This document shows, piece after piece, positions 18,801 to 26,609 of a DNA stretch of 64,000 bases. Position 1 is the stretch's first letter. Every line of letters starts with the position of its first letter. Location: contig JAHZGH010000014.1 of the NCBI GenBank assembly GCA_019420905.1, positions 139,862-203,861 of the forward strand. Reading direction: 5' to 3'. The translations under genes were made by a program, and so were the position numbers. The DNA comes from Succinivibrionaceae bacterium. Its GTDB lineage: Bacteria > Pseudomonadota > Gammaproteobacteria > Enterobacterales > Succinivibrionaceae. A model generated the notes under the pieces. The model saw nothing but the letters and a program-made list of their open reading frames with translations, was not told where the DNA came from and made no database searches.

Positions 18801-18967
18801 GTTTTATTTTTTTATAAAAATCAATTAATTATAAATATATATTACTAAAATAATATTGATATACATAAAAAGTGTTGCACTAAAAATGTAAAACAGCTCA
18901 CAGATTTATGTTAAAGTGCTTAGCATAAAGATTTCGCACTAAAAAGATACATAAGAGGCCTGTTGTT

Positions 18968-20059
18968 ATGAATTGTGACACTAAAACAATCATTGAAAGC
19001 CTAAACACAGCAGTACTTATAACCGATAGCTCCTTAAAAATCATCTTTGCTAATGCCGCAGCTGAACAATTATTAGGAATGTCGCGAACTCGTCTTTATA
19101 CTTTAAAATTTAATGAGATCATCGATAAAGAAGAAATTTCTCTCTTACATGCAATAACTGATAATAATACTAAGCAAGCTTTCCCAGGCTTTATTGCTAC
19201 AGGTATTTTATTATCTCCCGAACCAGGCCGTTCTCTTGAAGTATCTTTAAGTTTCAGTCCTTATCCTTCTAAACGCGGAGCATTGATTTTTGAAATTTAC
19301 TCGCAACCCCATCAAGAACGTCTTATTGCTGAGCAAAGTATGCGAGATCAACACAACGCTGCCCGCAGTCTTATTCGTTCTCTAGCCCATGAAATTAAAA
19401 ATCCTTTAGGAGGAATTCGCGGTGCAGCTCAGCTTTTAGAAATGAGCTATGGTCAAATTGAGGGCATGAAGGATTATACAAAGGTCATTATTGAACAAAC
19501 AGACCGTTTAAAAGATCTTGTTGATAAGTTATTAGGGCCTCAAAGGCCTAATCCTTTAGTTCCTGCAAATATTCATTTTGTAATTGAAAAAGTCTTAGCC
19601 CTAGTTAACATGCAACCTTTAGGAGATATTCATATTCAAAAAGACTACGATCCGTCCTTGCCTGAATTAGCCTTAGATATTGATTCTATTCAGCAGGTAT
19701 TGCTAAATATCCTTAATAATGCCATTCAAGCAATGCAACAGGCTCATACTCCTTATCCGGTTATTAAAGTTAAAACTCGAGCAAGCTTACATAATATTAT
19801 CAACAATAAACGCTATCCCATTTCTATAGAAATTTCAATTATAAATAATGGACCTCAAATTCCAGAAAATCTCAGACAAAAAATTTTTTATCCAATGGTG
19901 ACAACAAAAAGTGATGGTAATGGCCTAGGTTTATCCATAGCACAAAATATCGTCGAACGTCACAATGGTGTATTGAAATGTACATCTACACCTCAACAAA
20001 CATGTTTTAAAATTATTCTCCCGCTGATTACAGCGAAAAAACACAGTGAGGAACAATAA
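18968..20059 (+). CDS. glnL: NtrB-type sensor histidine kinase with altered ATP-binding G1 box
   Basis: Homologue of GlnL/NtrB, the kinase/phosphatase that sets NtrC phosphorylation under PII control. The 363 residues contain a PAS domain (1-110), the H-box SLAHEIKNPLGG with His141, and an HATPase domain with the N-box LLNILNNAIQAM and the C-terminal GNGLGLSIAQN. The G1 box, normally DNGPGIP, reads NNGPQIP (residues 293-299), so the adenine-contacting Asp is Asn and the next Gly is Gln. This should weaken ATP binding and kinase activity. AAGAGG lies nine bases before the ATG. glnA, the usual upstream partner, is missing here. The frame is intact, so this is not an obvious pseudogene. Confidence 0.88.
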   Translation: MNCDTKTIIESLNTAVLITDSSLKIIFANAAAEQLLGMSRTRLYTLKFNEIIDKEEISLLHAITDNNTKQAFPGFIATGILLSPEPGRSLEVSLSFSPYPSKRGALIFEIYSQPHQERLIAEQSMRDQHNAARSLIRSLAHEIKNPLGGIRGAAQLLEMSYGQIEGMKDYTKVIIEQTDRLKDLVDKLLGPQRPNPLVPANIHFVIEKVLALVNMQPLGDIHIQKDYDPSLPELALDIDSIQQVLLNILNNAIQAMQQAHTPYPVIKVKTRASLHNIINNKRYPISIEISIINNGPQIPENLRQKIFYPMVTTKSDGNGLGLSIAQNIVERHNGVLKCTSTPQQTCFKIILPLITAKKHSEEQ

Positions 20060-20060
20060 T

Positions 20061-21494
20061 ATGGACCCTATGATTTGGGTTGTCGATGATGACAACAGTA
20101 TCAGATTCGTTTTTGAAAAAGCTCTTGCAGTAAATCATATCCATTTTCGTATTTTTGAAAGTGGAGACGCTGCTTTAGAAGCCATGAAAGAAGAACATCC
20201 AGATGTTATTATCTCTGATATTCGCATGCCTGGTACTGACGGTTTACAGCTGATTAAAGAAGTACATAAAATCGATGCAAATATACCTGTTATCATTATG
20301 ACTGCTCACAGCGATTTAACTGCTGCTATCGACTCTTATGAGTCTGGCACATTTGAATACTTGCCAAAGCCTTTTGATATTGAACAGGCTATAGCCGTAA
20401 TAAGAAGAGCTGCCGTTCATAGAGTAAATATGCTGCGCTTAGCTGAGGAAAAAAATAATCAGACTCAACCGCAGAACAACTCCAAAGACGAGGCAGAAAT
20501 AATTGGAAAATCACCGGCTATGCAGGAAGTTTTTAAATGCATAGGCCGTATTGCCAAAACTCATTTGCCGGTACTTATTCATGGCGAAGTCGGAACAGGC
20601 AGATCTTTAGTTGCCGCAACTTTACATAATCATAGTGATCGTAGTCAAAAGCCGTTTATCTCCCTAAATATGTCTACAATGCCTCAAGAAAATATCAAAA
20701 CAGAGATTTTTGGAGATTCTAGACAAGACATCAGTCATTGCGCTTTATTAAGAGCTCAGGGAGGAACTTTATTTATAAATGAAATTTGTGGAATGCCATT
20801 GGATGCTCAAACCCGTTTATTACAAGTTTTAGAACACCAAGAATTCCTGCCTGTGGGAGCAACTACTCCGATTAAAGTAGATGTACGAATTCTTGCTGCT
20901 ACATCTGCTAATTTAGAACAAAAAATAGCTGCAGGATCTTTTGTATCCGATCTTTTCTATCGCCTTAACGTTATCAATATCAATATGCCTCCCTTAAGAG
21001 ATCGCAACAATGATATTCCTATGCTAGCAAAGCATTTCTTAGCTCAAAGTGCAATTGAAAACAAAACTGAACCTAAAAAATTGACTTCTGAAGTTTTAGT
21101 GTTTTTATGCCGCCAGTCTTGGCCTGGAAATGTAAGACAGCTGAAAAACTTATGTAAATATTTAACCATTATGGTTACCGGCCGTGATATTCAATTAGTT
21201 GATTTGCCATCAGAATTTTTACACGCTAATAATAATCAGGTAAATGTCGCCACATCTATAAATGGTTCATCATGCGAAAATACCTCTTGGCAAGAGCTTT
21301 TACGCAATTGGGTTGATGGACGACTCAAAGCCGGAGAGCATGATATTTTATCAGAGGCTGTGCCTGAGTTTGAAAGAGTAATGCTTGAAGCAACTCTAGC
21401 CTTCACCGGAAATCATAAGCAAGAATCAGCTAGACTTTTAGGCTGGGGACGAAACACTCTTACTCGCAAAATTAAAGATTTAAACTTAAAATAA
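20061..21494 (+). CDS. glnG: NtrC-like response regulator with degenerate AAA+ domain
   Basis: Homologue of GlnG/NtrC, 477 residues (469 in E. coli). The receiver domain is intact: DDD at 9-11, phospho-acceptor Asp53 (VIISDIRMPG), Thr81 and Lys103. The C-terminal Fis-type helix-turn-helix is intact (NHKQESARLLGWGRNTLTRK). The central AAA+ domain is not. Walker A reads GEVGTGRS with Arg181 in place of Lys, Walker B reads GGTLFINEI with Asn240 in place of Asp, and a six-residue deletion removes the GAFTGA loop that touches sigma-54. It can probably still be phosphorylated and bind DNA but not remodel sigma-54 polymerase. GAGGAA precedes ATG 20061, two bases after the glnL stop. Confidence 0.9.
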   Translation: MDPMIWVVDDDNSIRFVFEKALAVNHIHFRIFESGDAALEAMKEEHPDVIISDIRMPGTDGLQLIKEVHKIDANIPVIIMTAHSDLTAAIDSYESGTFEYLPKPFDIEQAIAVIRRAAVHRVNMLRLAEEKNNQTQPQNNSKDEAEIIGKSPAMQEVFKCIGRIAKTHLPVLIHGEVGTGRSLVAATLHNHSDRSQKPFISLNMSTMPQENIKTEIFGDSRQDISHCALLRAQGGTLFINEICGMPLDAQTRLLQVLEHQEFLPVGATTPIKVDVRILAATSANLEQKIAAGSFVSDLFYRLNVININMPPLRDRNNDIPMLAKHFLAQSAIENKTEPKKLTSEVLVFLCRQSWPGNVRQLKNLCKYLTIMVTGRDIQLVDLPSEFLHANNNQVNVATSINGSSCENTSWQELLRNWVDGRLKAGEHDILSEAVPEFERVMLEATLAFTGNHKQESARLLGWGRNTLTRKIKDLNLK

Positions 21495-21502
21495 AAATAA
21501 AG

Positions 21503-21522
21503 GCTTGCCTATTTAGGCAAGC
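21503..21522 (+). terminator. Terminator of the glnL-glnG unit
   Basis: GCTTGCCT and AGGCAAGC form an 8-bp stem around a 4-base loop, followed by a weak T-tract (TTTATCCTT). It lies directly after the glnG stop. Confidence 0.7.
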
Positions 21523-21642
21523 TTTATCCTTCCAAATAAGGTTTTAGCCTAGCCCCTTTTTTGCTAAGATCTAGCATTTATAAAAAATTCCATAATTCCA
21601 ACACACTTCTTTTATTTATTTTAGGTAAAATTACCTTCAAAA

Positions 21643-22329
21643 ATGTCATTTACAAGCAAAAGTGGACCGCAAGACATGACAGACAAGCTTGAAGAAAAAA
21701 AATTAGATTTCCGTAAAACTCATTTTGTCACAAGTGCAGCTAAGCTATCTCAGCTTCCTGATGACAATGGTTCTGAAATTGCCTTCATAGGCCGATCTAA
21801 TTCTGGTAAATCATCATCCTTAAATGCTATTTGTGATCAAAAACATTTAGCTAAAACCAGTCGTACTCCAGGCCGTACTCGTCTTATAAACCTCTTTGAA
21901 GTAGCTCCTGGAAAGACTCTAGTTGATCTTCCTGGCTATGGCTATGCAGCTGTTCCTGAAACTATGAAAAAGCAATGGCAGGATTCATTAACACAATACC
22001 TACAAAAAAGAAGAGCTCTCCGAGGTATCGTAATTACTATGGATATTAGAACTCCATTACGTGATCACGATAGACTAATTATTGATTGGTCAGTAGCAGC
22101 TAATTTGCAAACACTCATCCTTTTAACAAAGGCAGATAAATTTGGCGTCAATAAACGCAGAGAGGCTATGGGTGAACTTAAAGTACAATTAAGTGAGTTT
22201 GGCGGTAATTTCACTGTAATACCATTTTCTGCATTAAAAAAAATCGGTATTGATGAAGCAAGAACTATCTTAAACCGTTGGTTTTCAATGTTTCCTGATC
22301 TGAATACCTCTAATATGGAGCAAGCATAG
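21643..22329 (+). CDS. engB: Ribosome biogenesis GTP-binding protein EngB/YihA
   Basis: Essential GTPase for 50S subunit assembly and cell division. It carries G1 GRSNSGKSS, G3 DLPGYGYA, G4 TKAD and the family phrase SRTPGRTRLINLFE. Translation is drawn from ATG 21643 (228 residues). ATG 21676 would give a 217-residue protein closer to the 210 residues of E. coli YihA, and neither has a convincing Shine-Dalgarno site. The stop overlaps the gmk GTG start (TAGTG), so the two are translationally coupled. Pairing with gmk is unusual for enterobacteria, where engB sits near polA. Confidence 0.93.
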   Translation: MSFTSKSGPQDMTDKLEEKKLDFRKTHFVTSAAKLSQLPDDNGSEIAFIGRSNSGKSSSLNAICDQKHLAKTSRTPGRTRLINLFEVAPGKTLVDLPGYGYAAVPETMKKQWQDSLTQYLQKRRALRGIVITMDIRTPLRDHDRLIIDWSVAANLQTLILLTKADKFGVNKRREAMGELKVQLSEFGGNFTVIPFSALKKIGIDEARTILNRWFSMFPDLNTSNMEQA

Positions 22330-22946
22330 TGGCTAAAGGAACCTTATTTATTATTTCTGCGCCTAGTGGGGCAGGCAAATCTTCTCTTATAAATGCACTT
22401 TTAGAAAGATTTAATCTTGATGATAAATTAAGATTGTCTATATCGCATACCACTAGAGAAATACGCCCAGGTGAAATTAATCATGTCAGTTATCACTTTG
22501 TATCTCAAGAGGAATTTGACGCTTTAGTGGCTCGTAACGCCTTTTACGAATATGCTAAAGTCTTTGAAAATTCTTATGGAACCTCAAGAGAAATTGTTGA
22601 ACAATGGTTAAATGAGGGACACGATGTTCTGCTTGATATAGATTGGCAAGGAGCAAGACAAATAAGAAAACAAGCTCCTAATGCTCAAGGAATTTTTATT
22701 ATTCCTCCTTCTTTAGAGGAACTAGAGCGCCGTTTAGTTAGCCGCGGAACTGATAGTGCCGAAACAATTCAAAAACGCATGTTAAAAGCTACTAATGAAA
22801 TTTCTCATGCAAACGAATATGAGCATATCATTATAAATGATGATTTCGAACAAAGTCTCTTACTTTTAAGATCAATAATATTAGCTAACCGATCTTTACG
22901 TGAGAATATACTAAAACAGGTAGAATCTATGTTCCCTAAACCTTAG
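22329..22946 (+). CDS. gmk: Guanylate kinase
   Basis: Phosphorylates GMP to GDP, feeding GTP and (p)ppGpp pools. The 205 residues match the family (207 in E. coli). The P-loop is SAPSGAGKSSL near residue 10; the GMP-binding region includes SHTTRE.RPGE and HYHF-type residues (SYHFVS). The start is GTG 22329, overlapping the engB stop, with GGAG nine bases upstream. rpoZ and spoT follow after a promoter-containing gap, keeping the gmk-rpoZ-spoT order of gammaproteobacteria. That order ties GMP salvage to ppGpp metabolism. Confidence 0.97.
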   Translation: MAKGTLFIISAPSGAGKSSLINALLERFNLDDKLRLSISHTTREIRPGEINHVSYHFVSQEEFDALVARNAFYEYAKVFENSYGTSREIVEQWLNEGHDVLLDIDWQGARQIRKQAPNAQGIFIIPPSLEELERRLVSRGTDSAETIQKRMLKATNEISHANEYEHIIINDDFEQSLLLLRSIILANRSLRENILKQVESMFPKP

Positions 22947-22977
22947 GCTTATACAAACTAAGGGCATTTGTGTATAA

Positions 22978-23005
22978 TTGACAGGATCTATATCCTGTTT
23001 ATTAC
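22978..23005 (+). promoter_or_regulatory. Promoter with embedded dyad upstream of rpoZ-spoT
   Basis: A perfect TTGACA (22978-22983), a 16-base spacer and TATTAC (23000-23005). A perfect dyad, ACAGGAT (22981-22987) and ATCCTGT (22992-22998), overlaps the -35 end and spacer. It could be an operator, or instead the gmk terminator hairpin, since TTTATTA follows it. Confidence 0.5.
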
Positions 23006-23135
23006 TTGATAAAAGTTTTTAATACAGATCTTTTTATTTTTAGTGCAGCCTTAGCACATAACGACATAAAGACCTAAAATATAAATGTCGTTTATAAAAA
23101 ATTTTAAAGACTGCATTCTTACATAGGTAAAAAAA

Positions 23136-23420
23136 ATGGCAAGAGTTACAGTTGAAGATGCCGTAAACAAAGTAGGCAATCGTTTTGATTTGGTACTGCT
23201 CGCTGCAAGACGCGCCAGACAAATCTCCTTAGGCAGCAAACCATTAGTTGATGAAGAAAGAGATAAGCCTACTGTAATTGCTCTACGCGAAATTGAAGAA
23301 GGTTTAATTACCGGAGAATTCTTAGATAAGCAAGATCGCAAAGAGCATTTACGCGATAGTTCTGCTCATCCAAGCGACAATGAATTTGCCCCTATCGATG
23401 GTGTAGAGATGTTCAACTAA
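23136..23420 (+). CDS. rpoZ: DNA-directed RNA polymerase omega subunit
   Basis: Small subunit that wraps the beta-prime C-terminus, aids polymerase assembly and forms part of a ppGpp binding site. The 94 residues match the family (91 in E. coli) with the signature MARVTVEDAVNKVGNRFDLVLLAARRARQ at the N-terminus (given here in part: VEDAVNKVGNRFDLVLLAA). The start is ATG 23136. spoT begins 15 bases after the stop, so both are surely one operon. Confidence 0.97.
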   Translation: MARVTVEDAVNKVGNRFDLVLLAARRARQISLGSKPLVDEERDKPTVIALREIEEGLITGEFLDKQDRKEHLRDSSAHPSDNEFAPIDGVEMFN

Positions 23421-23435
23421 ATATAGGGATGAAGT

Positions 23436-25601
23436 ATGGGAGAGAGCATTTACCAGATTTTGGAACAAAGTCAGAGTGCAACCTCTATTGCCTTGGCCTC
23501 TCCTAACCTTCATTATTATGCTCACCTGCGTGAAATATTTTCTTCATATTTAAGCGCAGATAATATTGCGGCTGTTGATAAAGCTTTTGTTGTAGCAGAT
23601 TTCGCTCATGCCCCTCAACGCAGAGCTTCAGGCGAACCTTATATTATCCACCCTATTGCTGTAGCTACCATCATTGCACAAATGCACTTAGATACAGAAT
23701 CTCTACAGGCAGCTCTATTGCATGATGTTGTTGAAGATACCAGCATTGAAGACGAGGACTTAGAAAAGCTTTTTGGTCCAACCGTAAAAGAGCTGGTAGA
23801 AGGTGTTACAAAGCTTGATAAACTGCGCTTTCACGATTACAAAGAAGCTCAGGCGGAAAACTTCCGCAAAATGATTCTGGCTATGACTAAGGATATTCGC
23901 GTTATTCTTATCAAATTAGCAGATCGTACTCATAATATGCGAACCTTAGGAGCATTGCGACCAGATAAACGTAAACGTATTGCCCAGGAAACATTAGATG
24001 TTTTTACTCCCATAGCCAACCGCTTAGGTATTTCTGACATTAAGGCTGAACTTGAAGAGCTAGGCATGGCTGCGTTATACCCAATGCGTTACCGTGTTTT
24101 AAAATCTGCGGTGATGCGAGCCAGGAATAATCGCAAAGAAGTAGTAAACTCTATTCTTGAAGCAATCAAAACACGCTTAAAAGAAGCAGGTATTCAAGCT
24201 CGTGTTTTAGGCAGAGAAAAACGTCTTTTATCCATTTATAGGAAAATGGTTAATAAAGAACTGCAATTCCGTGAAATTATGGATGTTTATGCCTTTAGAA
24301 TCATTATAAAAGATGTTGATACCTGTTATAGAGTCTTAGGTCAAATGCACAATCTTTTTAAACCTAGGCCTAATGGTTTTAAAGACTATATAGCAATACC
24401 TAAGCTTAATGGCTACCAATCTCTGCATACATCCCTTATAGGACCTCATGGAGTGCCTCTAGAAATTCAAATTCGCACAGAATTTATGGATCAAATGGCT
24501 GCACGCGGTGTAGCTGCACATTGGTCATATAAGGAATCAGGCTCTAAACCTGTATCCACAACTTCACAAAAAAATGCTCAAGTTTGGATTAAAAATCTTA
24601 TTGATTTACAACAAAGTGCCGGCAGTTCCATGGAATTTGTCGAAGAGGTAAAAAAGGATCTGTTTCCAGATTCAATCTTTGTATTTTCTCCTGAAGGTAA
24701 AATCTACAATCTGCCTACAGGCTCAACTCCTGTAGACTTCGCTTTTGCAGTACACACAGATATCGGCCTACATTGTATTGGCGCTAGTGTTAATCATCAT
24801 ATGTACCCGCTCTCGCGCCCATTAGAATCTGGTCAAAGTGTAGAAATTCTATTATCGCCGACAGCACGTCCTAATGCCATTTGGTTATCAAGCGTAGTAA
24901 CCTCTAGAGCTCGTTCTAAAATTAGACAATATCTTAAAAGCTTACGCAGTCAAGAATGTGAACTTATTGGCAGACGTTTGGTACAAAATGCGCTACGCGC
25001 AATAAAGCTTATCGCTCTAAGTGAAGAACAAGTCAAGGCATTACTGATTAATTTTCATCAAAAAAATATGTGCGAGCTTTACGTTAATGTTGCTGTCGGC
25101 AATATTTTACCAATAGCTATTACTAAATTTCTCGACCCACAACAGCATCATCAAAACAATCTGCCAATTAAAGGTACCGGCGGTGTTCCTTATACTTTTG
25201 CACAATGTTGCTTGCCAATTCCCGGAGATGACATCATTGCCCATCTTGCTCAAGGACGCGGCTTAGTAATCCATAATATTAACTGCCGTAATTTAAAGGA
25301 TTCAGACAAAGAGCCTATTAAATCCTTAAAAGTACGCTGGGATCTTTCTGTTACAGCAAATATGGAATTTAAGACAGGACTTTTAATTGAACTTGAAAAC
25401 CGTCAAGGAATTGTTTCAGAGATTTCTAATGCTATTGATGTTGCCGGATCCAGAATCGAAAGTATTAACTCAGATATTAAAGATGAGAAAACTTTTATCA
25501 TAAATCTAGTAATCACTGTTCGCGACCGTTTACACTTAGCTGGTGTTATCAAACATATCAAGGCCGTTCCAAACGTTATAAGTATTCACCGTCGTCGCTA
25601 A
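23436..25601 (+). CDS. spoT: Bifunctional (p)ppGpp synthetase/hydrolase SpoT
   Basis: Makes and degrades (p)ppGpp in the stringent response. The 721 residues hold an N-terminal HD hydrolase domain (ALLHDVVEDT, His96-Asp97, and SGEPYIIHP), a synthetase domain (YRVLGQMHNLFKP and NGYQSLHT), a TGS domain near residue 410 and a C-terminal ACT domain. The hydrolase side looks fully active. The synthetase RxKD motif reads GFKD at residues 314-317 (E. coli SpoT has RVKD, RelA has EFDD), so the balance of synthesis may differ. It lies directly downstream of rpoZ. The usual downstream genes trmH and recG are not here; a PldB-like gene follows instead. Confidence 0.96.
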   Translation: MGESIYQILEQSQSATSIALASPNLHYYAHLREIFSSYLSADNIAAVDKAFVVADFAHAPQRRASGEPYIIHPIAVATIIAQMHLDTESLQAALLHDVVEDTSIEDEDLEKLFGPTVKELVEGVTKLDKLRFHDYKEAQAENFRKMILAMTKDIRVILIKLADRTHNMRTLGALRPDKRKRIAQETLDVFTPIANRLGISDIKAELEELGMAALYPMRYRVLKSAVMRARNNRKEVVNSILEAIKTRLKEAGIQARVLGREKRLLSIYRKMVNKELQFREIMDVYAFRIIIKDVDTCYRVLGQMHNLFKPRPNGFKDYIAIPKLNGYQSLHTSLIGPHGVPLEIQIRTEFMDQMAARGVAAHWSYKESGSKPVSTTSQKNAQVWIKNLIDLQQSAGSSMEFVEEVKKDLFPDSIFVFSPEGKIYNLPTGSTPVDFAFAVHTDIGLHCIGASVNHHMYPLSRPLESGQSVEILLSPTARPNAIWLSSVVTSRARSKIRQYLKSLRSQECELIGRRLVQNALRAIKLIALSEEQVKALLINFHQKNMCELYVNVAVGNILPIAITKFLDPQQHHQNNLPIKGTGGVPYTFAQCCLPIPGDDIIAHLAQGRGLVIHNINCRNLKDSDKEPIKSLKVRWDLSVTANMEFKTGLLIELENRQGIVSEISNAIDVAGSRIESINSDIKDEKTFIINLVITVRDRLHLAGVIKHIKAVPNVISIHRRR

Positions 25602-25628
25602 ATATAAGCCTTCAAAATAGGAGTGCCT

Positions 25629-26609
25629 ATGTCGGAGAGCTTTGACCGTCTCTTGCTAAAAGAGCAAGAGCTTCTTGAAATTCAAGATAATATTGAAGAT
25701 TTTTTTAATCACAAAATCATCAAACACAGCTTTATACATTCTAATGGCTTAACTCTAACAGCTCTAGAACTCTCTGGAAATCCTTTAAATACTCTAGTTA
25801 TTATCCCAGGCAGAGGTGAGATAGGGCATAAATATGCCGAACTTTTATTTAGCCTGCGCTCTTTAAATTGGCGAATCTTAATCTTGTTCTGCAGAGGTCA
25901 GGGAGGATCAACTAGACTTCTAGCTGATATAAATCGCTGTCACATCGATAAGTTTGATTATTTTCGCTCTGATATTCAATTTCTGCTAAGTAAACTAAAT
26001 GTAAAAAAATACAGACTCATGGCTTTTTCTTTAGGAGCTTTAATCAGCCTAGATTTAATTGTAAACGGCGAACATATTCCGGAAAAAGCAGCTCTATTAG
26101 CACCATATGTTTATCCTTATTTTCCCTTGCCTAAGCTGATATTACGTACGCTTATATTAGGACTAGGACTTCTGCCTTTATCTAAAATTTCTTATACTCC
26201 TCACGGAGGCAGATACAAAAGGATACCCTTTGCAGAGAATAATCATTCTCATAGCGAGATTCGCTATAATCTTTACCATGATTATTATGCAATTCATCCT
26301 GAACTTACTATTGGAGGGCCTACTTGGGGTTTTTTAAGACAAGCATATTTAACCCAAATGAAACTTATTCATAGTAATTTCAAATTTAAAATACCTATAA
26401 TGAGCATACTTGCAGGCAATGATAAAGTTGTGTCTTCACGTGTAGCTTTTGAATTCTTTAAAAAACACGCTAATGACTGTCTTGGAACAAAGATTATCAA
26501 CATTGAAAATGCTTATCACGATTTGCTCAATGAATCTGATAAATATAGGATACAATCCTTGCCGCAAGCTTTAAAGTTTTTAGAATATGGAGAGGAAAAT
26601 GTCTGTTGA
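25629..26609 (+). CDS. PldB-like alpha/beta hydrolase (putative lysophospholipase L2)
   Basis: A 326-residue alpha/beta hydrolase resembling E. coli PldB. Shared landmarks are the N-terminal IPGRGEIGHKYAEL (PldB: CPGRIESYVKYAEL), RGQGGSTRLLAD near residue 95, and GGPTWGFLRQAYLTQ near 230. The nucleophile elbow is AFSLGA near residue 136, so the first Gly of GxSxG is Ala while the Ser is kept. Asp of NDKVV and His of AYHDLL complete a plausible triad. It has no signal peptide and would act inside the cell on lysophospholipids. ATG 25629 is set by AGGAG. Its 3' end overlaps the next gene by 11 bases. Confidence 0.8.
   Translation: MSESFDRLLLKEQELLEIQDNIEDFFNHKIIKHSFIHSNGLTLTALELSGNPLNTLVIIPGRGEIGHKYAELLFSLRSLNWRILILFCRGQGGSTRLLADINRCHIDKFDYFRSDIQFLLSKLNVKKYRLMAFSLGALISLDLIVNGEHIPEKAALLAPYVYPYFPLPKLILRTLILGLGLLPLSKISYTPHGGRYKRIPFAENNHSHSEIRYNLYHDYYAIHPELTIGGPTWGFLRQAYLTQMKLIHSNFKFKIPIMSILAGNDKVVSSRVAFEFFKKHANDCLGTKIINIENAYHDLLNESDKYRIQSLPQALKFLEYGEENVC

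Noticed and set aside
18841..18967. Sigma-54 promoter in front of glnL
   Set aside because: No TGGCAC-N5-TTGC type element was found on the plus strand.
18968..21494. glnL/glnG as pseudogenes
   Set aside because: Both frames are full length with intact ribosome sites, receiver and DNA-binding domains; specific motif changes fit repurposing better than random decay.
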